From Eubacterium xylanophilum ATCC 35991 (GTDB lineage: Bacteria > Bacillota > Clostridia > Lachnospirales > Lachnospiraceae): 64,000 nucleotides of DNA. Positions 9,490 through 17,720 of the stretch are shown one piece after another; within the stretch, counting starts at the first letter, position 1, and each line of letters opens with the position of its first letter. The position numbers and the translations under genes are program-made. Below the pieces are notes generated by a model. It worked only from the letters and a program-made list of their open reading frames with translations, was not told the origin of the DNA and searched no databases. The stretch is taken from positions 110,743-174,742 of the forward strand of contig NZ_KI912472.1 in assembly GCF_000518685.1 (NCBI RefSeq), in the 5' to 3' direction.

Positions 9490-12400
9490 TTATTTGTATA
9501 ATTCAACAAGCTTCTCTAAGTGCTCGAAACGAGCCTTTGCTGCTTCCTCTGATTCCTTGAAGAGTCTCTCTGCTCTCTCTGGGAATGGTTTGATAAGACG
9601 TGTATAACGTGCCTCGTTGTTGAGGAAGTCTTGGTAAGAACCGTCTCCTGCTTTTGATACAAGAGTAAATGGATTCTTGCCCTCTGCCTTAAGCTCTGGA
9701 TTGAAGCTGAAGAGATTCCAGTAACCAGCCTTAACTGCTGCTTTCATCTCATCCTGGCAGTGATTCATTCCGCCCTTAGCGATTCCGTGGAGCTCGCAAG
9801 GTGCATATCCGATGATAAGTGATGGACCATTGTATGCCTCTGCCTCTGCAATAGCCTTAACAGCCTGTGCAGGATTTGCTCCAAGAGCAATCTGAGCAAC
9901 ATATACATATCCATAACTCATAGCGATTTCAGCAAGACTCTTCTTACCAACCTCTTTACCAGCTGCAGCGAACTGACAAACTTCTCCAATGTTTGAAGCC
10001 TTAGATGCCTGTCCACCTGTATTAGAATACATCTCTGTATCGAATACCATAACATTGACATTCTCACCAGATGCAAGTACGTGATCAAGACCACCGAATC
10101 CGATATCGTATGCCCAACCGTCACCACCGAAGATCCATACAGACTTCTTAGCGAGGTACTGTTTCTTAGCAAGAATAGCCTTTGTCTTATCACACTTATC
10201 AGCAATCTTCTCAAGCTCTGCAATCATAGCCTTAGTTGCTGGTGTGTTAGCCTTTGTATCATCCTTAGTCTCGATGAACTTAGCGATAGCATCCTTGAGT
10301 TCAGCTGATGCCTTATCTGAAGCAGCAAGCTCCTCAAGCTCTGCAATTGCATTGTCACGGAGATACTTCTGTCCGATGTACATACCCAAACCATGCTCTG
10401 CGTTGTCCTCGAACAATGAGTTTGACCAAGCAGGACCCTGCTTTGAGTCTTTGTTTACAGTATATGGTGATGTAGCTGCAGGACCGCCCCAGATTGAAGA
10501 ACATCCTGTTGCATTAGAGATATACATCTGCTCACCGAAGAGCTGTGTAACAAGTCTTGCATAACTTGTCTCAGCACATCCTGCACAACTTCCTGAGAAC
10601 TCGAGAAGTGGCTGATTGTACTGTGATCCGATAGGAGTTGCATCAGTAAATGCAGGCTTAATATCTTTCTTACCAACTGTAGCTACTACATAATCAAATA
10701 CTGGTTGCTCATCTGCCTGAGTCTCCTGTGGAACCATCTTGAGTGCGCCCTTAGCAGCTGCCGGACAAACAGTAACACACTCGCCACATCCCATACAATC
10801 AAGTGGAGAAACGCTCATTGTGAACTTCATTCCCTCACCTGTTGCATGCTTAGAATCAGCAAGCTTGATGTTTGATGGAGCATTCTTAACTTCGTCAGCA
10901 TCCAAGATAAATGGTCTGATAGTTGCATGTGAACATACGAATGCACAGCTGTTACACTGAACACATGTGTTAGGATCCCACTCAGGAACCATAACTGCTG
11001 TTCCACGCTTCTCATACTGAGATGCACCAATCTCAAACTGTCCATCTGCGATATCCTTGAATGCAGATACAGGAAGATTGTCACCATCCATAAGTGCGAT
11101 AGGATCAAGAAGCTCTGTAACCATCTTGACAACCTCTGGTCTTCCCTCATAAGCCTTCTTAGGAGCATCAGCTTCTGGATTAGCCCATGATGCAGGAACC
11201 TCTACCTTATGTACAGCATCTACACCAGCATCGATTGCTTTGTAGTTCATCTCTACTACTGCGTCACCCTTCTTTGAGTATGACTTCTTAGCAGCAGCTT
11301 TCATATATTCAACGGCCTCATCGATAGGCATGATATCTGCAAGCTTGAAGAATGCAGACTGAAGAATTGTATTAGTACGTTTACCCATACCAATCTCGAT
11401 AGCCTTGTCAATAGCATTGATTGTATACAACTGAATATTGTTGTCAGCGATATACTTCTTAGACTCAGCAGGCATATGCTTGTCAAGCTCTTCATCCGAC
11501 CACTGACAGTTAATCATAAATATTCCGCCAGGCTTAACATCCTGAACCATCTTATATCCCTTAACAACATATGATGGGTTGTGGCATGCTACAAAGTCAG
11601 CCTGATTGATGTAGTATGGACTCTTGATTGGGTTGTCACCAAATCTCAAGTGAGAAATTGTGATACCACCAGTCTTCTTTGAGTCATACTGGAAGTATGC
11701 CTGGATAAATTTATCTGTGTGGTCACCGATAATCTTTGTTGAGTTCTTGTTAGCACCAACAGTACCGTCTCCACCAAGTCCCCAGAACTTACACTCTTTT
11801 GTTCCTGGAGCAGATGTGATAGGAGCTGGCTTAACCTCTGGAAGTGAAAGATTTGTTACATCATCCACGATACCAATTGTAAATCTAGCCTTAGGCGCAT
11901 CCTTAGCGAGCTCAGTATAAATAGCAAATACTGATGAAGGTGGTGTATCCTTTGATCCAAGACCATAACGTCCACCTGTAAGGATAATATCATTCAAACC
12001 AGCCTCACGAAGTGTTGAAGCCACATCAAGATAAAGTGGCTCACCAAGTGATCCTGGCTCTTTTGTTCTATCAAGAACAGCAATCTTCTTAGCTGTCTTA
12101 GGAATAACCTTCAAAAGGCTCTTAGAAGACCATGGGCGGTACAAACGAACTTTGATAAGTCCAACCTTCTCACCCTTAGCTGTCAAGTAGTCGATAACTT
12201 CTTCTGCTACGTCACAGATAGATCCCATAGCGATAATAACTCTATCAGCATCCTCTGCACCATAGTAGTTAAACAAATCATAGTTTGTTCCAAGTTTGTC
12301 ATTAATTTTCTTCATGTATTTTTCAACAACAGCTGGTAACTCATCATATACTGTGTTACAAGCTTCACGATGCTGGAAGAATACGTCACCATTCTCGTGA

Positions 12401-13053
12401 GAACCACGCATGGCTGGCTTTTCAGGATTCAATGCATGTGCACGGAATGCCTCAACTGCATCCATTGGGCACATCTCTTTGAGATCCTCATAATCCCATT
12501 TCTCAATCTTCTGGATTTCATGTGATGTACGGAATCCATCGAAGAAGTTGATGAATGGTACTTTACCCTCCAATGCAGCAAGATGTGCTACAGGGCTAAG
12601 ATCCATAACTTCCTGTGGATTAGTCTCTGCCAACATGGCAAAACCAGTCTGACGACATGCATATACGTCACTATGATCACCAAAGATATTAAGTGATTGT
12701 GTAGAAACTGTACGTGCAGAAACATCAAATACACAAGGGAGCTGCTCAGCAGCAATCTTATACATATTAGGGATCATAAGCAAAAGTCCCTGTGATGCTG
12801 TAAATGTTGTTGTAAGAGCTCCAGTAGCAAGTGAGCCGTGAACCGTTCCGGCTGCACCAGCCTCAGACTGCATCTCTACAACTTTAACAGTGTTTCCAAA
12901 AATATTCTTCTGTCCTGCAGCAGACCACTGATCTACTGTATCTGCCATTGGGCTTGATGGAGTAATTGGATAGATACCTGCAACTTCTGTGTATGCGTAT
13001 GCAACATGAGCTGCTGCTGTATTTCCGTCCATTGATTGTTTTACTCTAGCCAT
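9490..13053 (-). CDS. nifJ: Pyruvate:ferredoxin (flavodoxin) oxidoreductase
   Basis: Homodimeric cytoplasmic enzyme that converts pyruvate and CoA to acetyl-CoA and CO2 and passes electrons to ferredoxin or flavodoxin, the main pyruvate node in clostridial fermentation. Its 1187 residues match the single-chain family length. Order: pyrimidine-binding domain I with GIYPITPSSPMAD (about 25-40), CoA/transketolase-like domain, EKR region, two [4Fe-4S] motifs (CVQCNSCAFVC near 694 and CMGCGECVTVC near 752), the proximal-cluster cysteines in CAGCAETSYARL (about 815), and the TPP-binding GGDGWAYDIGFGG (about 966-980). The start ATG at 13053 has AAGGAGGATT upstream. It is monocistronic, with its own promoter and terminator. 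Confidence 0.97.
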   Translation of the reverse strand: MARVKQSMDGNTAAAHVAYAYTEVAGIYPITPSSPMADTVDQWSAAGQKNIFGNTVKVVEMQSEAGAAGTVHGSLATGALTTTFTASQGLLLMIPNMYKIAAEQLPCVFDVSARTVSTQSLNIFGDHSDVYACRQTGFAMLAETNPQEVMDLSPVAHLAALEGKVPFINFFDGFRTSHEIQKIEKWDYEDLKEMCPMDAVEAFRAHALNPEKPAMRGSHENGDVFFQHREACNTVYDELPAVVEKYMKKINDKLGTNYDLFNYYGAEDADRVIIAMGSICDVAEEVIDYLTAKGEKVGLIKVRLYRPWSSKSLLKVIPKTAKKIAVLDRTKEPGSLGEPLYLDVASTLREAGLNDIILTGGRYGLGSKDTPPSSVFAIYTELAKDAPKARFTIGIVDDVTNLSLPEVKPAPITSAPGTKECKFWGLGGDGTVGANKNSTKIIGDHTDKFIQAYFQYDSKKTGGITISHLRFGDNPIKSPYYINQADFVACHNPSYVVKGYKMVQDVKPGGIFMINCQWSDEELDKHMPAESKKYIADNNIQLYTINAIDKAIEIGMGKRTNTILQSAFFKLADIMPIDEAVEYMKAAAKKSYSKKGDAVVEMNYKAIDAGVDAVHKVEVPASWANPEADAPKKAYEGRPEVVKMVTELLDPIALMDGDNLPVSAFKDIADGQFEIGASQYEKRGTAVMVPEWDPNTCVQCNSCAFVCSHATIRPFILDADEVKNAPSNIKLADSKHATGEGMKFTMSVSPLDCMGCGECVTVCPAAAKGALKMVPQETQADEQPVFDYVVATVGKKDIKPAFTDATPIGSQYNQPLLEFSGSCAGCAETSYARLVTQLFGEQMYISNATGCSSIWGGPAATSPYTVNKDSKQGPAWSNSLFEDNAEHGLGMYIGQKYLRDNAIAELEELAASDKASAELKDAIAKFIETKDDTKANTPATKAMIAELEKIADKCDKTKAILAKKQYLAKKSVWIFGGDGWAYDIGFGGLDHVLASGENVNVMVFDTEMYSNTGGQASKASNIGEVCQFAAAGKEVGKKSLAEIAMSYGYVYVAQIALGANPAQAVKAIAEAEAYNGPSLIIGYAPCELHGIAKGGMNHCQDEMKAAVKAGYWNLFSFNPELKAEGKNPFTLVSKAGDGSYQDFLNNEARYTRLIKPFPERAERLFKESEEAAKARFEHLEKLVELYK

Positions 13054-13097
13054 TTGTTCGAATCCTCCTTAAAAAAATTTTTTATTCGCTAACTTAT

Positions 13098-13126
13098 ATT
13101 TTAGCACCAATGCCAAAAAATGTAAA
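13098..13126 (-). promoter_or_regulatory. Sigma-A promoter of PFOR
   Basis: Minus strand: -35 TTTACA (13121-13126), 17-bp spacer, -10 TAAAAT (13098-13103), 45 bp before the start codon. Confidence 0.7.
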
Positions 13127-13151
13127 GCAAATCCAAAAAAAACTTCACATT

Positions 13152-13192
13152 CAAAAAAAGCCGAGTCCACTAGGATTTACCTAGTAGACTCG
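13152..13192 (-). terminator. Terminator after the DUF975 gene
   Basis: Strong stem of 13 bp with one mismatch (arms 13162-13174 and 13180-13192) and a 5-nt loop, followed on the minus strand by GCTTTTTTT. It lies 11 bp beyond the stop codon. Confidence 0.9.
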
Positions 13193-13203
13193 TAGTATTT
13201 TCA

Positions 13204-13932
13204 TTAATAATTCTTCAAAGTCTTATACAGATATGCATCTGTCATCGCCACATATGGGGCCACATAAAAAATCTCAAGAATTCCAAGTGTCATGATGCCA
13301 AGAATATGCCATCCGAGGAATGATAAGTCAAGTACAAATGCAGACCATTTATTACCCTGCATCATCTCCTTACTCATTCTAAATGCTTCCTTATAACTAA
13401 GCTCTGGATGTTCTGCCATGATATAAGGAATCATTCTATATTCATATGACTTCACAATTCCAGGAATCCAGAATAACATAGACCACAGAAAAATGAACAA
13501 CTGCATTAGGAACATAGTCTTAACTGTGTTTCCGTATGCTCCCTTTTTGAAAGGGCTCATGATTCGACTTATCTCTGATACCGTCAAATCCTCTGTTGTA
13601 CAGTCGACAAAGTATCTCTTACATCCAACCATAAGCGGATTTTTAAGAAAAATACCCAGTGCTGTGCCGAATAGAATAGCAACAGCTACAACAGCAAGAA
13701 CTGCAAGAATTACAGCTATAAGCACTGCCATCTCATCTTGACTCATATGCCCACCACTAAATTTGGGGCGTTTTCCGCTCTTGTCATCAAAAATTTTTCC
13801 AATATTGCTCCATGAGCCACCGGCTCCTCCTCCTGCTATGACGCCAATGATAATAGAAACAACTATAAGTCCCCATTTACATCTTCTGTATGCGTCTTTG
13901 GCTCTGTCTTTCAACTCACTTCTTGTCCACAT
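13204..13932 (-). CDS. DUF975 family integral membrane protein
   Basis: Multi-spanning membrane protein of 242 residues. The start MWTRSELKDRAKDAYRRCKW is the typical N-terminus of DUF975 proteins and follows GGAGG at good spacing. Hydrophobic segments occur near residues 19-38, 68-92, 138-160, 200-220 and at the C-terminus. A glycine-rich loop (GGGAGGSW) follows the first helix. The conserved element with YRMIPYIMAEHPELSYKEAFRMSKEMMQGNKW is characteristic of the family. No biochemical function is established for the family and none can be inferred here. It is monocistronic, with promoter and terminator. Confidence 0.8.
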   Translation of the reverse strand: MWTRSELKDRAKDAYRRCKWGLIVVSIIIGVIAGGGAGGSWSNIGKIFDDKSGKRPKFSGGHMSQDEMAVLIAVILAVLAVVAVAILFGTALGIFLKNPLMVGCKRYFVDCTTEDLTVSEISRIMSPFKKGAYGNTVKTMFLMQLFIFLWSMLFWIPGIVKSYEYRMIPYIMAEHPELSYKEAFRMSKEMMQGNKWSAFVLDLSFLGWHILGIMTLGILEIFYVAPYVAMTDAYLYKTLKNY

Positions 13933-13978
13933 AATAATCCTCCGTAATGTTCTTTAGTATTTGACAAAAGTCTCTTCA

Positions 13979-14007
13979 ATTCTATCATATTGTTGGAATA
14001 TTTGCAA
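13979..14007 (-). promoter_or_regulatory. Sigma-A promoter of the DUF975 gene
   Basis: Minus strand: -35 TTGCAA (14002-14007), 17-bp spacer, -10 TAGAAT (13979-13984), 47 bp before the start codon at 13932. Confidence 0.6.
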
Positions 14008-14040
14008 ATTGGATATGTCACAGTGCTTTTGGGGTCGAAT

Positions 14041-14303
14041 AGGCATGCCCCTCACTACTTATCAATCAAGTCTCTCCCCTTCTCGGGGCATGCCAAATCC
14101 TCTTTTTTCAAATAGGCATGCCCCTCACTACTTATCAATCAAGTCTATCCCCCTCTCGGGGCATGCCAAATCCTCTTTTTTCAAATAGGCATGCCCCTCA
14201 CTACTTATCAATCAAGTCTCTCCCCTTCTCGGGGCATGCCAAATCCTCTTTTTTCAAATAGGCATGCCCCTCACTACTTATCAATCAAGTCTATCCCCCT
14301 CTC
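14041..14303. repeat. 73-bp tandem repeat with 10-bp inverted arms, 3.6 copies
   Basis: Copies begin at 14041, 14114, 14187 and 14260; the fourth stops after 44 bp. Each full unit carries the perfect inverted pair GGCATGCCCC and GGGGCATGCC, separated by 33 nt, then a T-rich tail containing TCCTCTTTTTTC. Copies 1 and 3 share one version of the 3' loop (CTCTCCCCTTCTC) and copies 2 and 4 another (CTATCCCCCTCTC). The array therefore looks like a duplicated 146-bp dimer. The period is not a multiple of three, which argues against coding. The array fills most of the gene-free stretch 13933-14430, between two divergent promoters. Confidence 0.95.
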
Positions 14304-14340
14304 TCTACCCTTCCACTTTCCATTTCCAATCCCAATTCTC

Positions 14341-14369
14341 TTGACATGTCATTCTAGTTGTGCTAAAAT
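14341..14369 (+). promoter_or_regulatory. Near-consensus sigma-A promoter of the metal-binding lipoprotein gene
   Basis: -35 TTGACA (14341-14346), 17-bp spacer, -10 TAAAAT (14364-14369), 61 bp before the start codon at 14431. Confidence 0.85.
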
Positions 14370-14407
14370 GAAAATCGTTCTCAAATTAAATTTGAAAACA
14401 GTTCTCA
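14369..14407 (+). promoter_or_regulatory. Two Fur-family-like operator boxes (candidate Zur/Fur site)
   Basis: Two 15-bp imperfect 7-1-7 palindromes, TGAAAATCGTTCTCA (14369-14383) and TGAAAACAGTTCTCA (14393-14407), differ at only two positions and lie 24 bp apart. The first abuts the -10 element, so a bound repressor would block transcription. The pattern resembles Fur-superfamily boxes (TGAnAAT-n-ATTnTCA). With a ZnuA-like product downstream, zinc control by Zur is the natural guess, but manganese or iron cannot be excluded. Confidence 0.55.
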
Positions 14408-14430
14408 TATTCAGGAAAGGAGCATGAAAT

Positions 14431-15441
14431 ATGAAAACAAAAAAATTTGTATCTGTACTGTGTTGCATAATGATCGCGGCACTTGTATCCGTTGGATGCG
14501 GTAATCAAGAAAAATCCGCTTCCACAAATCTAAATCAAGAATCAGGTAACTCTAAGTATCACATTGTGACTACTATTTTCCCAGCTTATGATTGGGCTAA
14601 AAATGTTATTGGCGAGACTCCGGGGAAAGCAGACATAACTATGCTACTTGACAAGGGCGTCGATCTTCACAGCTACCAGCCTTCTATAGAAGATATCAAA
14701 AAAATTTCAACATGTGATTTGTTCATCTATGTCGGCGGTGAGTCTGACGGATGGGTGACAGATGCTCTTGCACAGGCGACCAATAAAAATATGATTGTTA
14801 TCAATCTTCTCGATGTTCTCGGAGATAGTGTGAAGGCAGAAGAAGTAAAGGAAGGAATGCAGGCTGAAGAACATGAACACGAAGAAGCCGAGGAAGAAGA
14901 AGTCGAAAATGACGAACACGTATGGCTTTCTCTAAAAAATGCTAAAGTTATTTGCTCTAAGATTGCTGATTCAATGAAAAAAATCGATGCTGCAAATGCC
15001 GGAAAATACGATAAAAACTTAGCAAAGTATAACAAGGAATTAGACGCTCTAGACAAGAGTTATCAGGATACTGTGAATTCTTCTGACAAGAAAACTCTTC
15101 TCTTTGCAGATAGATTTCCGTTCCGCTACATGATAGAGGATTACAAGTTAGATTACTATGCAGCTTTTGTGGGCTGCTCTTCTGAGACGAATGCAAGTTT
15201 TGAGACTGTATCCTTCCTTGCCAAAAAGGTGGACGAGCTCGGTCTATCCACAATTTTCACCATTGAGAAAAGTGATGGAAAAATCGCCGATACAGTAAAG
15301 CAAAATACAAAATCCAAAGATCAAAAGATTGTCGTATTAGACTCTATGCAGTCAGTGACATCAGATGACATCAACAAGGGCGAGACATACCTCAATGTTA
15401 TGAAGTCCAACTTGGATATACTGAGAGAATCACTCAAATAA
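14431..15441 (+). CDS. ZnuA/AdcA-type metal ABC transporter substrate-binding lipoprotein
   Basis: Cluster A-1 binding lipoprotein (336 residues) that would capture Zn2+ or Mn2+ outside the membrane. The lipobox VSVGC places the lipidated cysteine at residue 23. The metal ligand His80 lies in DLHSYQPS and His163 in DEHVWLS. A Glu/His-rich loop (about 146-163) between them is the hallmark of zinc-type members. The usual third ligand region reads LFADRFPF (about 224-230), with Asp227 where classic family members have His. The start follows AAAGGAG. No permease or ATPase gene is adjacent, and a terminator follows, so the transporter partners must be encoded elsewhere. Confidence 0.85.
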   Translation: MKTKKFVSVLCCIMIAALVSVGCGNQEKSASTNLNQESGNSKYHIVTTIFPAYDWAKNVIGETPGKADITMLLDKGVDLHSYQPSIEDIKKISTCDLFIYVGGESDGWVTDALAQATNKNMIVINLLDVLGDSVKAEEVKEGMQAEEHEHEEAEEEEVENDEHVWLSLKNAKVICSKIADSMKKIDAANAGKYDKNLAKYNKELDALDKSYQDTVNSSDKKTLLFADRFPFRYMIEDYKLDYYAAFVGCSSETNASFETVSFLAKKVDELGLSTIFTIEKSDGKIADTVKQNTKSKDQKIVVLDSMQSVTSDDINKGETYLNVMKSNLDILRESLK

Positions 15442-15458
15442 CCTTTTATATGTGCATT

Positions 15459-15498
15459 CCCCGATTATTTCCCTTTAAGAAATAAATCGGGGTTTTTT
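15459..15498 (+). terminator. Terminator after the metal-binding lipoprotein
   Basis: Arms beginning CCCCGATT (15459) and ending AATCGGGG (15492) form a long stem, followed by six T residues. Confidence 0.9.
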
Positions 15499-15519
15499 GT
15501 GCATTTTTTACTAAAGCCC

Positions 15520-15548
15520 GTGACATAATAACAGTTTTGTTGTATAAT
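15520..15548 (+). promoter_or_regulatory. Sigma-A promoter of the xylanase gene
   Basis: -35 GTGACA (15520-15525), 17-bp spacer, consensus -10 TATAAT (15543-15548). The transcript would have a leader of about 105 nt. No known riboswitch was recognised in it. Confidence 0.65.
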
Positions 15549-15660
15549 ATTGTATTGGAGAAACTTATAAACTTTTGTCGTTGAATTTACTTGCTATGGG
15601 ATCGATTCCACATTATTTAATCCGACGACAAACACGCAACTATTAACAAAGGAGATAGAT

Positions 15661-17583
15661 ATGATTAAAAAATCACAAGTATCCAAAGCGGTCACATTTG
15701 CTTTAACAGCAGCTTTGGTAGCTACCTCAATTACTGCGCCTGAGGTGGCAGCAAAACAAAAGAAAGTAGTATTAAGCAGTAAATCCGTCAGTTTAGCAAT
15801 TGCTAAAACAAAGAAAGTTAAACTCAAAAATGCCAAGGCATCACAAGTAAAGAAGCTAACTGCAAAAGTCAAGAACAAAAAGGTTGCAACTGCAAAGGTA
15901 AGTAAAAAGACTACTATTGCAATTAAAGGTATTTCAGCCGGTAGCACAAAAGTCACTGCAAAAGTAAAACTCAAGAAAAAGATTGCCGGTAAGAAATCCT
16001 ACACTTTGACTGTCAAGGTCAAGGTAACCGGAGCTAAAGCTCCTGCAAATCAGAACGTTGCTACTGCAGCACCTGCAGCCAAGGCTTCTGAAAAGCCAGC
16101 TTCAACAGTTGCTCCTACAGCTTCAGCTGCCACAGCAACTCCGGTAGTTAGCGAAGAACCAACTGAGACTTATCCAGCATATGCGAGAACCCCACTTCCT
16201 GCAAATGCAGATTTCTCAATTGACACAACAGGAAATGCTCATTTATCTGCTCAGCCAGATCTCACTCTTCCAAGTCTATGCAAAGAATTCGATGGACTTA
16301 TTCCACGTGTTGGATTCGGTGTGACTTATGATGAGCTCCTCGCAAAAGATACAACATGTGCATTCATCGCTCATCATTGCAATACAATTACAATGACTAA
16401 CGAGATGAAGCCAGATGCCCTTATGGTTGAGGATAGCACAGAAAAACTCTCCGAGGCTAAGATCGGAACAAAAGAAGTTTGGGTTCCTGAAAACTATGCT
16501 TCATTTGATGAAAACAAGGACGCAGATGGAAATCTCATCGTCCCTGAGTTCAATAAAGCAAACTTCGAGAGAATCGACAAAATTTTGAAGATTTGTAAGG
16601 ATAATGGTATTGGAGTTCGTTTCCATACTCTCCTATGGCAATCACAGATGCCTAAGTACTTCTTCTGCCCTAACTATGACACATCAAAAGGCCTTAGTAA
16701 GAGCAAGGAACTTCTTCTCTGCCGTGAAGAGATGTATATCCACAATGTACTTGATTATGCACTCACAAGTCCATATGCAAGCGCACTTTATACAATCGAC
16801 GTAGCTAACGAGTATGTACATATGCAGAACGCAGCATTCTCCAACTATTGGAAAGATGCATTCGGTACTTCTTACCGCAAAGACTGCGAATATGTTAAAT
16901 GTGGATTTGTATGGGCCAAAGAGCAGTGTATGAAGTATGAGAGAGATGATATCTCACTTATCTACAACGACTATAATACTTATGAGTCATCTGCAACAGC
17001 CAACATCATCGAGCTCATCGAGCATATCAACACTGTTGATCAATACAACAAGATTGGTAAGGTTTGCGACGGTGTAGGAATGCAGAGTCACTTCAATGAC
17101 CCATCAGGATCAGTTGAAACATTTATCACGGCTGTTAAGAAATTTGCAGCTAAGAATTTTGAAATCCAGCTCACAGAGATGGATGTAACAGATGTTGATC
17201 ACTATCCAGAGAGAACAAAGTATGATCTTCCAATCGCAACAGATGAAAATGGAAATCCATACTATGAAGTTATCACTGAGACATCTGGCGGAACTGACAT
17301 CGAAGATATCAAGACAAAGAACAAAGAAGTAATCGAAAACTACAACGATTATAAGAACTATGTTCTCAATACACAGGGTGCATTCTACAAATCTTTGTTT
17401 GATGGAATTATCAAAGCCAAAAAGGAAGGTGCAAATATCACATCTATAACAGTTTGGAATATTTGCGATGCTGTATCTTGGAGACCAAACTACTATCCTA
17501 CACTCTTTGGTTTGACTATTGCTGATAAGAAACCAGCATTTGATGGACTTATCGCAGCTGCAAAGGAAGCAAAAGGCGAGTAA
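15661..17583 (+). CDS. Secreted GH10 endo-1,4-beta-xylanase with lysine-rich Ig-like N-terminal module
   Basis: Exported xylan-degrading enzyme of 640 residues. A signal peptide (about 1-31) is followed by a basic Big2-like module (about 33-122, with VKLKNAKASQVKKL and SAGSTKVTAKVKL) and an Ala/Pro/Thr linker (about 125-185). The GH10 barrel runs from about 210 to 635. Typical barrel motifs are NTITMTNEMKPD, RFHTLLWQSQMP, the acid/base glutamate near 384 in DVANEYVH, the nucleophile glutamate near 506 in QLTEMDVTD, and ITVWNICDAVSW at the C-terminal end. The family normally reads WNVVNE and TELD at the two catalytic strands, so both glutamates are in place. The start has AAAGGAGAT upstream. 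The gene stands alone. The basic module probably keeps the enzyme at the cell surface (inference). Confidence 0.93.
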   Translation: MIKKSQVSKAVTFALTAALVATSITAPEVAAKQKKVVLSSKSVSLAIAKTKKVKLKNAKASQVKKLTAKVKNKKVATAKVSKKTTIAIKGISAGSTKVTAKVKLKKKIAGKKSYTLTVKVKVTGAKAPANQNVATAAPAAKASEKPASTVAPTASAATATPVVSEEPTETYPAYARTPLPANADFSIDTTGNAHLSAQPDLTLPSLCKEFDGLIPRVGFGVTYDELLAKDTTCAFIAHHCNTITMTNEMKPDALMVEDSTEKLSEAKIGTKEVWVPENYASFDENKDADGNLIVPEFNKANFERIDKILKICKDNGIGVRFHTLLWQSQMPKYFFCPNYDTSKGLSKSKELLLCREEMYIHNVLDYALTSPYASALYTIDVANEYVHMQNAAFSNYWKDAFGTSYRKDCEYVKCGFVWAKEQCMKYERDDISLIYNDYNTYESSATANIIELIEHINTVDQYNKIGKVCDGVGMQSHFNDPSGSVETFITAVKKFAAKNFEIQLTEMDVTDVDHYPERTKYDLPIATDENGNPYYEVITETSGGTDIEDIKTKNKEVIENYNDYKNYVLNTQGAFYKSLFDGIIKAKKEGANITSITVWNICDAVSWRPNYYPTLFGLTIADKKPAFDGLIAAAKEAKGE

Positions 17584-17610
17584 ATAATTTGCGGAATATT
17601 TTTCTAATAC

Positions 17611-17642
17611 AACCTGGCGAAGGGTTCTTCGTCAGGTTTTTT
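17611..17642 (+). terminator. Terminator after the xylanase
   Basis: Twelve-base arms (17611-17622 and 17627-17638) with one G-T pair and a 4-nt loop, followed by a T run. Confidence 0.9.
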
Positions 17643-17643
17643 C

Positions 17644-17673
17644 TTGCAGATATATCAAAAGATATGGTATATT
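17644..17673 (+). promoter_or_regulatory. Possible promoter of the hydroxyacyl-CoA dehydrogenase gene
   Basis: TTGCAG (17644-17649), 18-bp spacer, TATATT (17668-17673). The region is very AT-rich, with other possible -10 elements nearby, so the exact site is uncertain. Confidence 0.4.
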
Positions 17674-17720
17674 ATAATTAAGGTTTACAATTATAATTAA
17701 AGTATAAGGAGGATGTATTA

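Noticed and set aside
13456..13957. Small plus-strand frames opposite the DUF975 gene
   Set aside because: No ribosome sites and no recognisable motifs. The minus-strand gene has promoter, start signal, family match and terminator.
13961..14427. Two small plus-strand reading frames with repeated MPLTTYQSSLSPSRGMPN-like peptides
   Set aside because: They are translations of the 73-bp tandem array. The unit is not divisible by three, so the frame shifts from copy to copy, and no ribosome site precedes them.
17586..17605. A 17-nt identity (TTGCGGAATATTTTTCT) shared with 44991-45007
   Set aside because: A single AT-rich match of this length can arise by chance in 64 kb, and the two sites have no shared structure or context.
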